Origin: Flavobacterium faecale
GTDB taxonomy: Bacteria > Bacteroidota > Bacteroidia > Flavobacteriales > Flavobacteriaceae
Direction: 5' to 3'
Length of the DNA: 64,000 bases
Assembly: GCF_003076455.1 (NCBI RefSeq)
Contig: NZ_CP020918.1
Coordinates: forward strand, 3,384,001 to 3,448,000
Below the pieces are notes generated by a model. The model was given only the letters and a program-made list of their open reading frames with translations. It did no database searches and was not told where the DNA came from. A program made the position numbers and the translations under genes. Position 1 is the stretch's first letter. The number at the start of each line of letters is the position of its first letter. Of this stretch, positions 24,226 to 33,918 are shown piece after piece.

Positions 24226-26580
24226 TTAATTTTTGGTTACTGAGGCAAAAAATACCTGTCTCCCTTTTGGTAGCAGTTTATTTTTACCTGTAAGTTGCAT
24301 TTCGCCTTTTAAACGAATGTCGGTGCTTGACGCTCCTACTTTAATTTCGTAGGCTTCACTCTCTACAATCCATTGACTATTTTTGTATTGCGCCATTTGC
24401 TCTGGCGAAACATTGAAAGTCACTTTCTTTGATTCTCCTGCTTTCAAAGACACTCTTTCAAATCCTTTTAACTGAATCGGTTTTAAAGTCGAAGCTGCAT
24501 TTTTTGGAGAAACATACAGTTGCGTAATTTCGGTTCCGTCCACTTTTCCTGTGTTTTTTAGTGTAAACGAAACTGAAAAAGTTTCATTGGAATTGCTAAC
24601 ATTTGATTTCATTTTCAAATCACTGTACTCATATTTTGTATACGATAATCCGTAACCAAAAGGATAATGCACCAACTCTTTTTCGGGATACCCATTTTTA
24701 TAATCGATCTCTACATTTTTCTCTGTTTTAGGGTAAGTAACACATAATTTCCCCGATGGATTTACGGTTCCCAACAGAATGTCTGCAATTGCGTTTCCAG
24801 CTTCTTCCCCCGGAAACCATCCTTGAATGACTGCAGCGCATTGATCCGAAAAATTACTGATTACTTCTTGACGTCCACTCAACATGATCAACACAACTGG
24901 CTTACCTGTAGCTAGTAATTTTTGTACAAATGCTTCTTGCTCCCCTGGTAAACGAATTCCTTTTCTATTTCGTCCTTCGCCGTTTAAGTATAAATTTTCT
25001 CCCATTACTGCAATGATAACATCGCTATCTTTCGAAATTTCTAATGCCCTTTGTAAGTTTGGTTTTTCCAAATCTTTAACGGTCAATAATTTTAATTTGT
25101 CTAGTCGGCTGTCTCCTGCTCCACTTTTGTCGATTTTGATTTCGAGATCATCATTCCAATCGCAACCACGTTCGTAAGCAATTTGTACTTTTTTTCCAAT
25201 CTTGCTTTCCAAACCTTCTTTAATGGTCACCAACTTTGGATTATTCGAATCAAAAGCTGATTGTTTCCAAAAAGCTCGCATTCCTTGATAGGTATAATCA
25301 CCCAACAAGCCATAAACCGTTGCCGCATTTGGACCCACTAATGCAATTTTTTTTACCGATTTCTTCAAAGGTAAAACACCTTTGTTTTCTAATAAAACGA
25401 TCGATTCACTAGCCGTTTGATACGCTAATTTTCTGTTTTCTGCTGTATCTAAATCTAAATCTCCGTCTTTACCAATAATTGGATTTTTGTCCAATAAACC
25501 TAGTTTGGCTTTCATGATCAAAGCACGTTTGACAGCAGTATTTATTTTTGCTTCTGTTGTTAATCCTTGTTTGAGTGCTTCTCCCAATTTAGGAAATGTT
25601 GATGGCGAAGACAATTCTACATCCATCCCTGCATTCAAGGACATTGCTCCTGCTGTTAACGAATCGATAGCTACTTTGTATTTTTTGAACAGCAAATTAA
25701 TCGCTCCATAATCACTCACTACCAAGCCGTCAAAACCAACTTCTTTGCGTAGAATTTGATCCAACATCTGTGGACTAGCTGCTACGGGAACGCCTTTGTA
25801 TTCTCCATAAGACGGCATTACGCTTTTGGCACCTGCAATTTTCATACACGCTTCGTGCGGCATCAGGTATTCTTCGTATAACTCTTTTGGATCGTCATTA
25901 TTGGTTCCGTAGCCTACAAAATGCTTTACCGTTGCAGCAACTCCTGTTTTAAAATCGTTCCCTTGCAATCCTTGTACAAAAGCAACGCCCAAACGAGAAG
26001 TTAAATACGAATCTTCGCCATAACTCTCTTGGTGGCGGTTCCAATGTGCAGTTCGACTTAAATCCAACATCGGCGAAAGTGCCAAAGTAGCGCCCACCGC
26101 TCTCATATTTACTGCTGTAGAATGGGTGTTTTTTTCGACCAATTCGGGATTCCAAGTACAACCAACACCAATTTGCTGTGGGAAAGTCGTAGCGCCTTGG
26201 GTCGCAAAACCCGTAATAGCTTCTTCATGAAAAATTGCTGGTATTTTTAAACGAGTTTCTGTCATTAAATAATGTTGTACTTGTCGCACAAGATCTCTCA
26301 ATTTTTCTGGTTCTAATGCCTGTCCTGCCGCAAATTGACAAAACTGACCTATTCCGTTCGGAATGTGTTTTCGGCATTTCTCCAAAGAAACTTTTCCGTC
26401 TTCTAAGATTTCCTCCAAACGAGTTCCCATGATTTGAGCCAGTTTCTCTTCCATAGTCATATCGACCATCAAAGCATCCACTTGCTTTTCGATTTCGGGA
26501 GTTATATAAGGTTTCACTTGGGCTTGTAGATTCCCGCATACATATAAAACCGACAGGACAAGGATTTTTCTAAAAGACAT
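24226..26580 (-). CDS. GH3 beta-glycosidase (type 1)
   Basis: A 784-aa secreted GH3 with signal peptide 'MSFRKILVLSVLYVCGNLQAQ'. The N-terminal barrel has 'YGEDSYLTSRLGVAFVQGLQG', the substrate-binding K-H ('AATVKHFVGYG') and the nucleophile D290 in 'GFDGLVVSDYGA'. The alpha/beta sandwich starts near 385, and a fibronectin III-like domain closes the protein (~660-770, 'GTEITQLYVSP'). This arrangement is that of exo-beta-glucosidases and beta-xylosidases. It is followed by the interrupted sulfatase after 24 bp and preceded by a second GH3. No galactosidase precedent is clear to me, so it may trim xylose or glucose side groups or a second glycan. Confidence 0.88.
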   Translation of the reverse strand: MSFRKILVLSVLYVCGNLQAQVKPYITPEIEKQVDALMVDMTMEEKLAQIMGTRLEEILEDGKVSLEKCRKHIPNGIGQFCQFAAGQALEPEKLRDLVRQVQHYLMTETRLKIPAIFHEEAITGFATQGATTFPQQIGVGCTWNPELVEKNTHSTAVNMRAVGATLALSPMLDLSRTAHWNRHQESYGEDSYLTSRLGVAFVQGLQGNDFKTGVAATVKHFVGYGTNNDDPKELYEEYLMPHEACMKIAGAKSVMPSYGEYKGVPVAASPQMLDQILRKEVGFDGLVVSDYGAINLLFKKYKVAIDSLTAGAMSLNAGMDVELSSPSTFPKLGEALKQGLTTEAKINTAVKRALIMKAKLGLLDKNPIIGKDGDLDLDTAENRKLAYQTASESIVLLENKGVLPLKKSVKKIALVGPNAATVYGLLGDYTYQGMRAFWKQSAFDSNNPKLVTIKEGLESKIGKKVQIAYERGCDWNDDLEIKIDKSGAGDSRLDKLKLLTVKDLEKPNLQRALEISKDSDVIIAVMGENLYLNGEGRNRKGIRLPGEQEAFVQKLLATGKPVVLIMLSGRQEVISNFSDQCAAVIQGWFPGEEAGNAIADILLGTVNPSGKLCVTYPKTEKNVEIDYKNGYPEKELVHYPFGYGLSYTKYEYSDLKMKSNVSNSNETFSVSFTLKNTGKVDGTEITQLYVSPKNAASTLKPIQLKGFERVSLKAGESKKVTFNVSPEQMAQYKNSQWIVESEAYEIKVGASSTDIRLKGEMQLTGKNKLLPKGRQVFFASVTKN

Positions 26581-26613
26581 ACTTTTTATTTAATAATTTT
26601 AAATTCAAACTGT

Positions 26614-28821
26614 TTATTTCAAAACTAAAACCGCTTCTTGTGGTACTGCAGCTCCCAATCGAGTGCTCAATGCTCCTGGTGAAGCGTTCCCAACAACCAC
26701 TTGGTATTTACCTTTTCTCCACACACTATTTCCTGCTTCGTTGATTACTTTCAATTTGTCTGGTTCAATAGTAAAGTTCACCGTTTTTGTTTCTCCTTTT
26801 TTCAAAGCGATATGCTCAAAAGCTTTTAAACTTTTAATCGGAATTCCACCTGAAACTTCCATTGGATTAATGTACAATTGTACTACTTCATCAATGTCGT
26901 ATGTTCCTGTGTTTGAAACGGCAACTTGCAGCGTCAAAGTTTGTTTTTCTTTTAAAGTTGTACTGCTTAGATTTAATTTATCGAAAGTTGTTTTCGAATA
27001 GGTTAACCCAAAACCGAACGGATACATTGGCTCTTCGGTCATATATTTATAGGTACGCCCTTTCATTGAATAATCTTCATAAGCAGGCAACTGCGCAATG
27101 TTTTTTGGAAACGTCAATGGCAAATGGCCAGAAGGTGAAATGTCTCCAAAAAGTACATCGGCAACGGCATTACCGCCTTGTTCACCTGGGTACCAAATTT
27201 GTACCACAGCATCACATAATTCCTCAATTCCTTCCAATGAAACTGGACTTCCGCTGGCAACTACCAAAACTAATGGCTTTCCTTTGATCTTCGTTGCAAT
27301 TTCTTTTACATAATCAATTTGACTTTGTGGCAGCTTCAAATCATTTTTATCACCTACATTTTCGGCAGCAATCGCGTCAACTTCTTCTCCTTCTCTATCG
27401 GCTGTTAAACCCACCACGCAAATCGTCACATCTGATTCACCTGCTTCAAAAGGAGCCCAGTTTTTTGGGTTAATATTTTTATGAAAAGGCAAAACGCCAC
27501 TTCTATAATTCAAAGAAGAACTTGGAGAAACTGCATCTGCAACCCCTTCCAAAATAGTCACCATTCCCGAAGTCACTCCGTAATAGCTTCCCATTAACAT
27601 GTCATTCGAATTGGCGAAAGGCCCTGTAACATAAGGGATTTTAATCTCTTTTGACAAGGGTAAAATATTGTTTTTATTTTTTAATAATACAATCGATTTT
27701 TGCGCAACTTCTCTCGCCAAAGCAATGTGTTCAGGACTATGGATTTTATCCAGTCCATAATTCAAATACGGATTATCTGTTCCGGACTCGTCAAACATTC
27801 CTAATCTAAAACGAGTTTTAAAAAGCTGCACCGTTCTTTCATGAATAATTTTTTCTGTGATAAAACCTTCTTGAATCGCTTTTTTCAATTGATCGTAAGT
27901 CGTTCCACATTCCAAATTGGTTCCTGCTTTCAAAGAAACTGCTGCCGCTTCTGCCGCCGTTTTTACATACTTTAATTTACCCGAAACACCGCCAACAGCA
28001 CCACAATCTGAGGTTACATAACCATCAAATTTCCATTTGTCTCTCAAGGTTTCTTTCAATAAAAAATCACTTGCGCAAGCTGGTTTTCCGTATACGGCGT
28101 TGTATGCCGCCATTACACCTTCGACCTTTGCTTCTTTTACCAAAGATTCAAAAGCAGGCAAATAGGTTTCGTATAAATCTTGTTTTGAAGGTTCTGCATT
28201 AAATACGTGTCTGATGACTTCTGGACCAGAATGTACTGCAAAATGTTTGGCACAAGCGGCAGTTTTCAAATATTTAGGATCATTTCCTTGCAATCCTTTT
28301 ACAAAAGCAACTCCAATTCGAGACGTCAAATATGGGTCTTCACCATAGGTTTCTTGACCACGTCCCCAACGTGGATCTCTAAAAATATTGATATTGGGTG
28401 TCCAAAAAGTCAATCCTGAATATTTACTGTGGTTCCCGTTTTTTTGAGAAATACTGTATTTTGCACGTGCTTCTGTAGAAATTGCCGAAGCTACTCTTTC
28501 TGCTAATACAGGATCGAAAGTCGCACCCAAAGCAATAGCTTGTGGAAAAATAGTTGCTTTACCGTTTCTACCAATTCCGTGAAGTGCTTCGTTCCACCAA
28601 TCATAATCGGGCACTTTCAAACGTGGAATCGCAGCTGCACCATTCTTCAACTGATTGATTTTTTCTTCGGTTGTCATTTGGGATACCAAAATTTCGGCTC
28701 TTTTCTCAATTGGTAAATTATTGTTTTGAAAAGAAAAATCCACTTGCTGTGCATTCGTACTCAGCGTTATTAAAACCACTGAGGCAATGCTTATTTTTTT
28801 GTATAAATTACTTTTTATCAT
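26614..28821 (-). CDS. GH3 beta-glycosidase (type 2, xylosidase-like)
   Basis: A 735-aa secreted GH3, first gene of a GH3-GH3-sulfatase operon. Signal peptide ends 'STNAQ'. The N-terminal domain has 'DYDWWNEALHGIGRNG', 'FWTPNINIFRDPRWGRGQET' and 'CAKHFAVHSGPE', all typical of the beta-xylosidase/alpha-arabinosidase/beta-glucosidase branch. The nucleophile is D272 in 'GYVTSDCGA'. The C-terminal sandwich and FnIII domains ('DIDEVVQLYINP') are complete. It belongs to a different GH3 branch from the neighbour, so the two are not a recent duplication. Periplasmic. Exact substrate not resolvable by eye. Confidence 0.88.
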   Translation of the reverse strand: MIKSNLYKKISIASVVLITLSTNAQQVDFSFQNNNLPIEKRAEILVSQMTTEEKINQLKNGAAAIPRLKVPDYDWWNEALHGIGRNGKATIFPQAIALGATFDPVLAERVASAISTEARAKYSISQKNGNHSKYSGLTFWTPNINIFRDPRWGRGQETYGEDPYLTSRIGVAFVKGLQGNDPKYLKTAACAKHFAVHSGPEVIRHVFNAEPSKQDLYETYLPAFESLVKEAKVEGVMAAYNAVYGKPACASDFLLKETLRDKWKFDGYVTSDCGAVGGVSGKLKYVKTAAEAAAVSLKAGTNLECGTTYDQLKKAIQEGFITEKIIHERTVQLFKTRFRLGMFDESGTDNPYLNYGLDKIHSPEHIALAREVAQKSIVLLKNKNNILPLSKEIKIPYVTGPFANSNDMLMGSYYGVTSGMVTILEGVADAVSPSSSLNYRSGVLPFHKNINPKNWAPFEAGESDVTICVVGLTADREGEEVDAIAAENVGDKNDLKLPQSQIDYVKEIATKIKGKPLVLVVASGSPVSLEGIEELCDAVVQIWYPGEQGGNAVADVLFGDISPSGHLPLTFPKNIAQLPAYEDYSMKGRTYKYMTEEPMYPFGFGLTYSKTTFDKLNLSSTTLKEKQTLTLQVAVSNTGTYDIDEVVQLYINPMEVSGGIPIKSLKAFEHIALKKGETKTVNFTIEPDKLKVINEAGNSVWRKGKYQVVVGNASPGALSTRLGAAVPQEAVLVLK

Positions 28822-28950
28822 TTGTTGTATTTATTATAATCTCTATCGTAGGTTTGAATCTACCAATCTTTATTTCTAATTAAATTTTACAAGAATTCAA
28901 ATTTAACGAATTCATATATAAAACTAGTTTCAAATATTAAATTTTTCGAA

Positions 28951-28992
28951 AAATAAAACTACCTATAATTGATGTCTCATAGGTAGTCTACT
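28951..28992 (-). terminator. intrinsic terminator after single sulfatase
   Basis: Nine-bp perfect stem ACTACCTAT (28958-28966) with ATAGGTAGT (28979-28987). On the minus strand it is followed by TTTTATTTTT. It ends the 29043-30686 transcript, so the GH3 genes downstream need their own promoter between 28822 and 28950. Confidence 0.8.
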
Positions 28993-29042
28993 TTTAAGCT
29001 ATCAATTTGAATGTTTTCTCTCAAAAGAGGAATGATTTACTA

Positions 29043-30686
29043 CTATTTTTTCACTTTCAACGGATCAACTTTTCCAATACCGTTTACTGGTGCATCATGT
29101 TCTGTCTTGTACATATCAAATCGTGGTAAAATATCTTTTAATTCTTTATACTCCGTTTGATAGGTTTTTGAAGTTTCACTTACCTCCTTTATTTTAGGAA
29201 AACTGATTAAATCGGCTGGATATTTTGCTACATCATAAATAGTCCCTTGACCATCAATCAAAACATCTTTACTTCTGATCAACTGTTTCTCATTATGAAA
29301 AGTATAAATCCATTTGCGGTGTTCTGGTTTGGAAGTTGTCAAAAACGGAATTAAACTCTCTCCATTTAGTTCATAATTATCAGGTAATTTCACTCCCGTA
29401 ATCTCTGCAATAGTTGGTAAAATATCCGTTACATCTGCCAAGGCATCTTGCGCTCCTTTTTTGGTCATTTTCAAACAAGGTGCATATATCAACATAGGTA
29501 TGTGTGGGCCACGTTGTGAAACCGTGCTTCCTTTTCCGTAGCCACTTGTTCCATTATCAGCACAAAAAATCAAAATAGTATTGTCTTCAATTCCTAATTC
29601 CTTCAATTTTTGAACATACTGCCATAACTGATAATCCAAATATTTCACGTGATTGTGTATTCCTCCTTCAGTAACTGTTCCGTGAGTGTCATAATTTCCT
29701 TTGTCTCCCGTAACATTTGGATTGGTACGAACATATTTGCCGTTTTTCCATTCAACGATAGGAGTTCCTGGCCATTTTTGTCTAGTTTCAGGATTGATAT
29801 CACTGTTTAAGAAATCCCAACCGTCATGCCCCAAATGGCTAGTATGATAAATAAAAAAGGGTTTTTCTTCTTTTTTCTTGCGTTCCATAAAATCAAGAAT
29901 AAAATTTAGCTCCACATCAGGACCATAAGTATTTAAACCATAAGAAGCTTTGGACTCTGGCGTGTTTGGCCAATACTCAAATTTCTTCTTTGAATTGGGA
30001 TAATTCATCAACTCAACATTAGGTTTCCAGTACCAGCCTCCTTGTGCGTAGTAGTCTACTTGACCACCTGTATCTTCATTTATAAGTACGGGCTTGCCAT
30101 TTATTTTTTGGGATACAATTTTGAAATCAGAATAAGGATTCCCCTTATCATTTACTCCAGGTGTAAAACAGCCTTCGTCAAATCCAAACTTTTCTACGCC
30201 ATCGATTTGTGTTTTTCCTGCCCAATACGTTGCGTAGCCGCCCGCTTTGGCAACAATACCAATAGTATAAGGTGAACTTTCATATAGAGGATAAGTAATG
30301 TTTTTACCTTCTTCATTTTTAAACTTTCCTCTATCTTTCAAATGCCACCATTTATGAAGATGGGCATATCTTCCTGTCATCATCGAAGCTCTACTTGGTG
30401 AGCAGATAGTTGCTCCCCATGCGGTTTTTATATACAAACCTTCAGTAGCAAGTCTATCCATTACAGGAGTTACTGCCCTAAATTTAGGATCAGAAGTATC
30501 ACCACCCTGAGGTGCAACACTCCATGTTGACGAATTATATATCGGTAATTCTCTTGCACTGATATCGTCTGCAAAAACGACAATAATGTTGGGTTTCTTT
30601 TTATTAGAATCCAACTTTTGGCTATTCACTTGTTGAGAAAATAGTACTGTACCAATAAATAATACGGGTAAAATATTTTTATTCAT
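29043..30686 (-). CDS. S1 sulfatase (single-gene unit)
   Basis: A 547-aa sulfatase with signal peptide ending 'QQVNSQ'. Metal site 'PNIIVVFADDIS', a long insertion ('NSSTWSVAPQGGDTSDPKFRAV') before the maturation motif C95-S-P-S-R, then 'MTGRYAHLHKWWHLKDRG'. The C-terminal domain ends 'VNGIGKVDPLKVKK'. The insertion and the 'GHDGWDFLNSDINPETR' segment set it apart from the other sulfatases here, so it likely belongs to a different S1 subfamily. It is flanked by 197 bp upstream and a terminator downstream. Predicted periplasmic, acting on a sulfated sugar of the same glycan. Confidence 0.9.
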   Translation of the reverse strand: MNKNILPVLFIGTVLFSQQVNSQKLDSNKKKPNIIVVFADDISARELPIYNSSTWSVAPQGGDTSDPKFRAVTPVMDRLATEGLYIKTAWGATICSPSRASMMTGRYAHLHKWWHLKDRGKFKNEEGKNITYPLYESSPYTIGIVAKAGGYATYWAGKTQIDGVEKFGFDEGCFTPGVNDKGNPYSDFKIVSQKINGKPVLINEDTGGQVDYYAQGGWYWKPNVELMNYPNSKKKFEYWPNTPESKASYGLNTYGPDVELNFILDFMERKKKEEKPFFIYHTSHLGHDGWDFLNSDINPETRQKWPGTPIVEWKNGKYVRTNPNVTGDKGNYDTHGTVTEGGIHNHVKYLDYQLWQYVQKLKELGIEDNTILIFCADNGTSGYGKGSTVSQRGPHIPMLIYAPCLKMTKKGAQDALADVTDILPTIAEITGVKLPDNYELNGESLIPFLTTSKPEHRKWIYTFHNEKQLIRSKDVLIDGQGTIYDVAKYPADLISFPKIKEVSETSKTYQTEYKELKDILPRFDMYKTEHDAPVNGIGKVDPLKVKK

Positions 30687-30883
30687 TCTCTAAAATTTAT
30701 TACTTGAAACAAAATAATTGGCTTTATAATCCGATTATAAAATTAGTCCGTTTCAATTTTACAGAACGATAATCTAGGCTTAAACCATAATACAAATGGT
30801 TAATCCTCTCCCTAAAATAACTGTTTTTCTAGTGAAATTAAATTTCGGTTAAAAATGTATTTGTTTTTTGATCAAATGCAGTA

Positions 30884-32431
30884 CTAGTAGCGTCTCGAAG
30901 CTTTTTTGGCATTTTGTGTAGAGACCTTCCAGTCATCCGTACGGAAACTAGTCACTGGTAATCCGTTAAAATCATATAGATTAATCTCTGGGTTATTTGC
31001 CCAACCGTAACGAACAGCCACGGGATTTTTGATATTGCCTGCAGCTACTTCTATTTGATTTTTGCTAATGATTTTTGCCGTAGCCCATTCAAATTTTTGG
31101 TCTTCGCCAGCGATAGCAAAACCTTTTACAACTTCATTATCAAATGCATATAATCCTTTATCAATATGATCGAAAGTGATGATGATAGCCCCTTGCTTTT
31201 TTTCCATAGAAAGATATCTTGGACTACTCGCTTCCATTTTATAACCATATTCATTTGCTAATGCATGACGAACCAATCTGTTTCCAACCGTTTGCTTGTC
31301 TCTATAATGTATATCTCTTTCTTCTCCTAAATCGAAAGTAACGACTTCTCCCGTTTTTGGAATAGAAAGCGATTGTGTTTGTGCTTCGCGATGTTCTGCC
31401 CAATTACTCTCAGAAGGTTGTTCTTTTGCCTCTCCAAAATCGGCTAATTGTATCCAGTAAAATGGAAAATCACCTTGTCCCCACCTTTCTCTCCAACTAT
31501 TAATTAATAACGGAAATAAGGTTCTCGTTTGAAAAGAACGACCAACATTGCTTTCGCCTTGACACCAAATAGTACCTTTTATTCCGTATCCTAAAATAGG
31601 GTTGATTACGCCATTGAAAGCATTGGCGGGTCTATTTTGTCCGATACGAATGTCTCTTGGCGGAGGCATTTTTTTTCCCGGTTTTCCTGCCGCTTCCCAA
31701 GCTTCGTACTTTTTGGTCACTTCAACCAATTTTTCGTCGGTAAATTCTTTTACAGCCAAATCCCAGTCTTCTAATAATTCGGAATAATCATTGGTTTTCT
31801 CCATCGCATCACGAGGAACCCAAGTTTCTAATGACGAGGATCCCCATGAAGCATTTATTAATCCAATCGGAATTCCTAATGCTTGGTATAATTTGATTCC
31901 AAAAAAATAACCTGGAGCAGAAAATTCAGGAATACTTTTCGGCGTACATGCGTACCAAGTGGTGTCTGCAATAGTTGTTTGAAGTTCTGGAGTTGCTACC
32001 AATGGAACACTGAATAATCGAATATTAGGATAATTGGCAGCCGCTAATTCTACCTCTGAATGATTAGAATTAACAACACTCCACTGCATATTGGATTGTC
32101 CCGCACAAACCCAAACTTCACCAATTAAAACGTCTTTAAAAGTGATTTTATTTTTCCCTTGCACTGTTAAAACATAGGGACCACCTGCTTGCATAGGTGC
32201 TAATTTTACTTTCCAGTTTCCACTTTCGTCTGTGCTGGTTTTATGTTTTTGCCCATTGATTACAACGGTTACTTTTTCGCCCGCACTTGCCTTACCCCAA
32301 ATAGGATTTTGCTGATTGCGTTGCAAAACCATGTGATTGCTAAATATTGAAGGTAGTTTCACTTCAGCCTTTACCGTACCAAATGAAAGTAAAAGTAGAA
32401 GAACGGAAATGGAGTTTAATAATGGTTTCAT
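30884..32431 (-). CDS. SASA-type carbohydrate O-acetylesterase
   Basis: A 515-aa SGNH-fold esterase of the sialate O-acetylesterase type, signal peptide ending 'GTVKA'. The N-terminal beta domain ('VKLPSIFSNHMVLQRNQQNPIWGKASAGEKV') precedes the esterase core. The nucleophile is S113 in 'VCAGQSNM'. The 'GTIWCQGESN' block and the catalytic-His region 'EERDIHYRDKQTVGNRL' are present. In plant- and algal-glycan loci such enzymes remove acetyl groups that block glycosidases. A paralogue with the same N-terminal domain lies at 37681. Last gene of the 40.5-30.9 kb operon. True sialic acid use is unlikely in this context. Confidence 0.85.
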   Translation of the reverse strand: MKPLLNSISVLLLLLSFGTVKAEVKLPSIFSNHMVLQRNQQNPIWGKASAGEKVTVVINGQKHKTSTDESGNWKVKLAPMQAGGPYVLTVQGKNKITFKDVLIGEVWVCAGQSNMQWSVVNSNHSEVELAAANYPNIRLFSVPLVATPELQTTIADTTWYACTPKSIPEFSAPGYFFGIKLYQALGIPIGLINASWGSSSLETWVPRDAMEKTNDYSELLEDWDLAVKEFTDEKLVEVTKKYEAWEAAGKPGKKMPPPRDIRIGQNRPANAFNGVINPILGYGIKGTIWCQGESNVGRSFQTRTLFPLLINSWRERWGQGDFPFYWIQLADFGEAKEQPSESNWAEHREAQTQSLSIPKTGEVVTFDLGEERDIHYRDKQTVGNRLVRHALANEYGYKMEASSPRYLSMEKKQGAIIITFDHIDKGLYAFDNEVVKGFAIAGEDQKFEWATAKIISKNQIEVAAGNIKNPVAVRYGWANNPEINLYDFNGLPVTSFRTDDWKVSTQNAKKASRRY

Positions 32432-32446
32432 AGTACTAAAAAATAA

Positions 32447-33916
32447 TTATTGAAGAATAAAATTCTTTTTGTGAATAGAAAATGCAGGGTCATTGTATTG
32501 CTTGGCTTGTTTCAACAATTCTGTTTGCAATTTCTCAGCCGTTTTTTTGTATGCAGGATCCGTATAGAAATTGATGTTTTCATTTGGATTTTTTTCTAAA
32601 TCTATCAGCCAAGGTTTGTCTTTGTCTGAAACAACCAATTTATAACGTTGGGTTACGGCAGTCATCCAGCTTTGATTGGCGCTTGTAAAATAAGTAATTC
32701 GATCATCAATCACTTCTTTCTTAGCCGAGGTGAAATCAGCTGAGGCATCGATTCCGTCGGTGTTTTTGATTTGTGGCGCTCCCATCAATCCCAAAATTGT
32801 AGGTGTAAAATCGACAGTTGTCAAGGCTTTTCGAATCACTTTTCCAGCTTTTACTTTATTTGGATAGCGTAATACAAATGGAATTTTAGCCGAAGCTTCA
32901 TACGGGTTTCCTTTGTTGTGTTTGTGATGTTCTCCCATCAAATCACCGTGATCGGAAGTAAATACTACAATGGTGTTTTTGGTTAAATTATTCTTATCTA
33001 AAAAATCAAGAATGCGACCTACGTTGTCGTCAATACATTTTACCATTCCAAAGTAACGTTGCATTTCGCCTTGCACCAATCCGCTAACTGCTCGTTCCTC
33101 AGAAAGTCCTGCCCAACTTGGCATTTGTTCCAACGGAGTTAGCATGGTTTTAGGTTTTTCGAACTTTAAATCTTTATACATCGTGTCATAAGGAGGGCGA
33201 ACCGTATTTGGCGTGTGCGGATCAGGAATAGAAACCATCAAACAAAAAGGCTTGTTTTTGTCTCTTTCTAGAATTTCTAATGTTTTGGTAGCCAAGAAAT
33301 CGGTAGTATAATTTTCTGCCGTTATTGTTTTTAGGTCTACAAATTGCTGTTCAGTTTTGGCATTGTACTTACCGTAAACATCTGGATTTCCTTCTTTCAT
33401 ATCCAAAGCTTTCCAATGTCCACGATTGAACATATAACGATTGTCTGAAAAACCAAACTGTCGTTTAGGCGAAAATTCAGGTTTCCCATCGCCATTCAAA
33501 TGCCATTTTCCCAAATAAGAAGTTGCATATCCTTGCTTTCTCAACATTTCTGCAAAGGTAATCACCTCTTCTTTCATCGGGATATCATTTCGATAAGAAC
33601 CCGTAGCAATAGGATATTTACCCGAAACCAAAGAGGCTCTTGACGGAGTGCAAACTGGTGACGAAGCATAAAAATTATTACAAATAGAGCCTTCATTGGC
33701 CAATCGATCAATATTGGGTGTGTCTACTTTAATTCCTTTTCCCCAAACAAAAGCTTGGTCTTCTGCCAAAATATCACGGTAGCAACCTAGCGTCCTGAAA
33801 TTGTGTTCATCGGTATGAATAATTATCAGATTGGGTTTTTGATTTTGTGCATTTGAAACTTTAGGAAAGAAAACCACTCCTGAAAATAGAACTACAAATA
33901 GCTTTAATGATTTCAT
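32447..33916 (-). CDS. S1 sulfatase
   Basis: A 489-aa sulfatase, signal peptide ending 'KVSNAQ'. The metal site reads 'PNLIIIHTDEHNFRTLGC', with Asp-Glu in place of Asp-Asp at the second ligand position, a variant seen in some S1 subfamilies. Maturation motif C89-T-P-S-R, 'LGKWHLNGDG', and 'FTSDHGDLMGEHHKHNKG' of the active site. Its neighbours are two large paralogous sulfatases upstream (2-bp gap) and an acetylesterase downstream (15-bp gap), so desulfation and deacetylation are co-expressed. Substrate position unknown. Confidence 0.9.
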   Translation of the reverse strand: MKSLKLFVVLFSGVVFFPKVSNAQNQKPNLIIIHTDEHNFRTLGCYRDILAEDQAFVWGKGIKVDTPNIDRLANEGSICNNFYASSPVCTPSRASLVSGKYPIATGSYRNDIPMKEEVITFAEMLRKQGYATSYLGKWHLNGDGKPEFSPKRQFGFSDNRYMFNRGHWKALDMKEGNPDVYGKYNAKTEQQFVDLKTITAENYTTDFLATKTLEILERDKNKPFCLMVSIPDPHTPNTVRPPYDTMYKDLKFEKPKTMLTPLEQMPSWAGLSEERAVSGLVQGEMQRYFGMVKCIDDNVGRILDFLDKNNLTKNTIVVFTSDHGDLMGEHHKHNKGNPYEASAKIPFVLRYPNKVKAGKVIRKALTTVDFTPTILGLMGAPQIKNTDGIDASADFTSAKKEVIDDRITYFTSANQSWMTAVTQRYKLVVSDKDKPWLIDLEKNPNENINFYTDPAYKKTAEKLQTELLKQAKQYNDPAFSIHKKNFILQ

Positions 33917-33918
33917 AC

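Noticed and set aside
30884..32431. Sialic acid catabolism because of the sialate O-acetylesterase-like domain
   Set aside because: No other sialic acid gene is present; this domain is common in plant- and algal-glycan loci.
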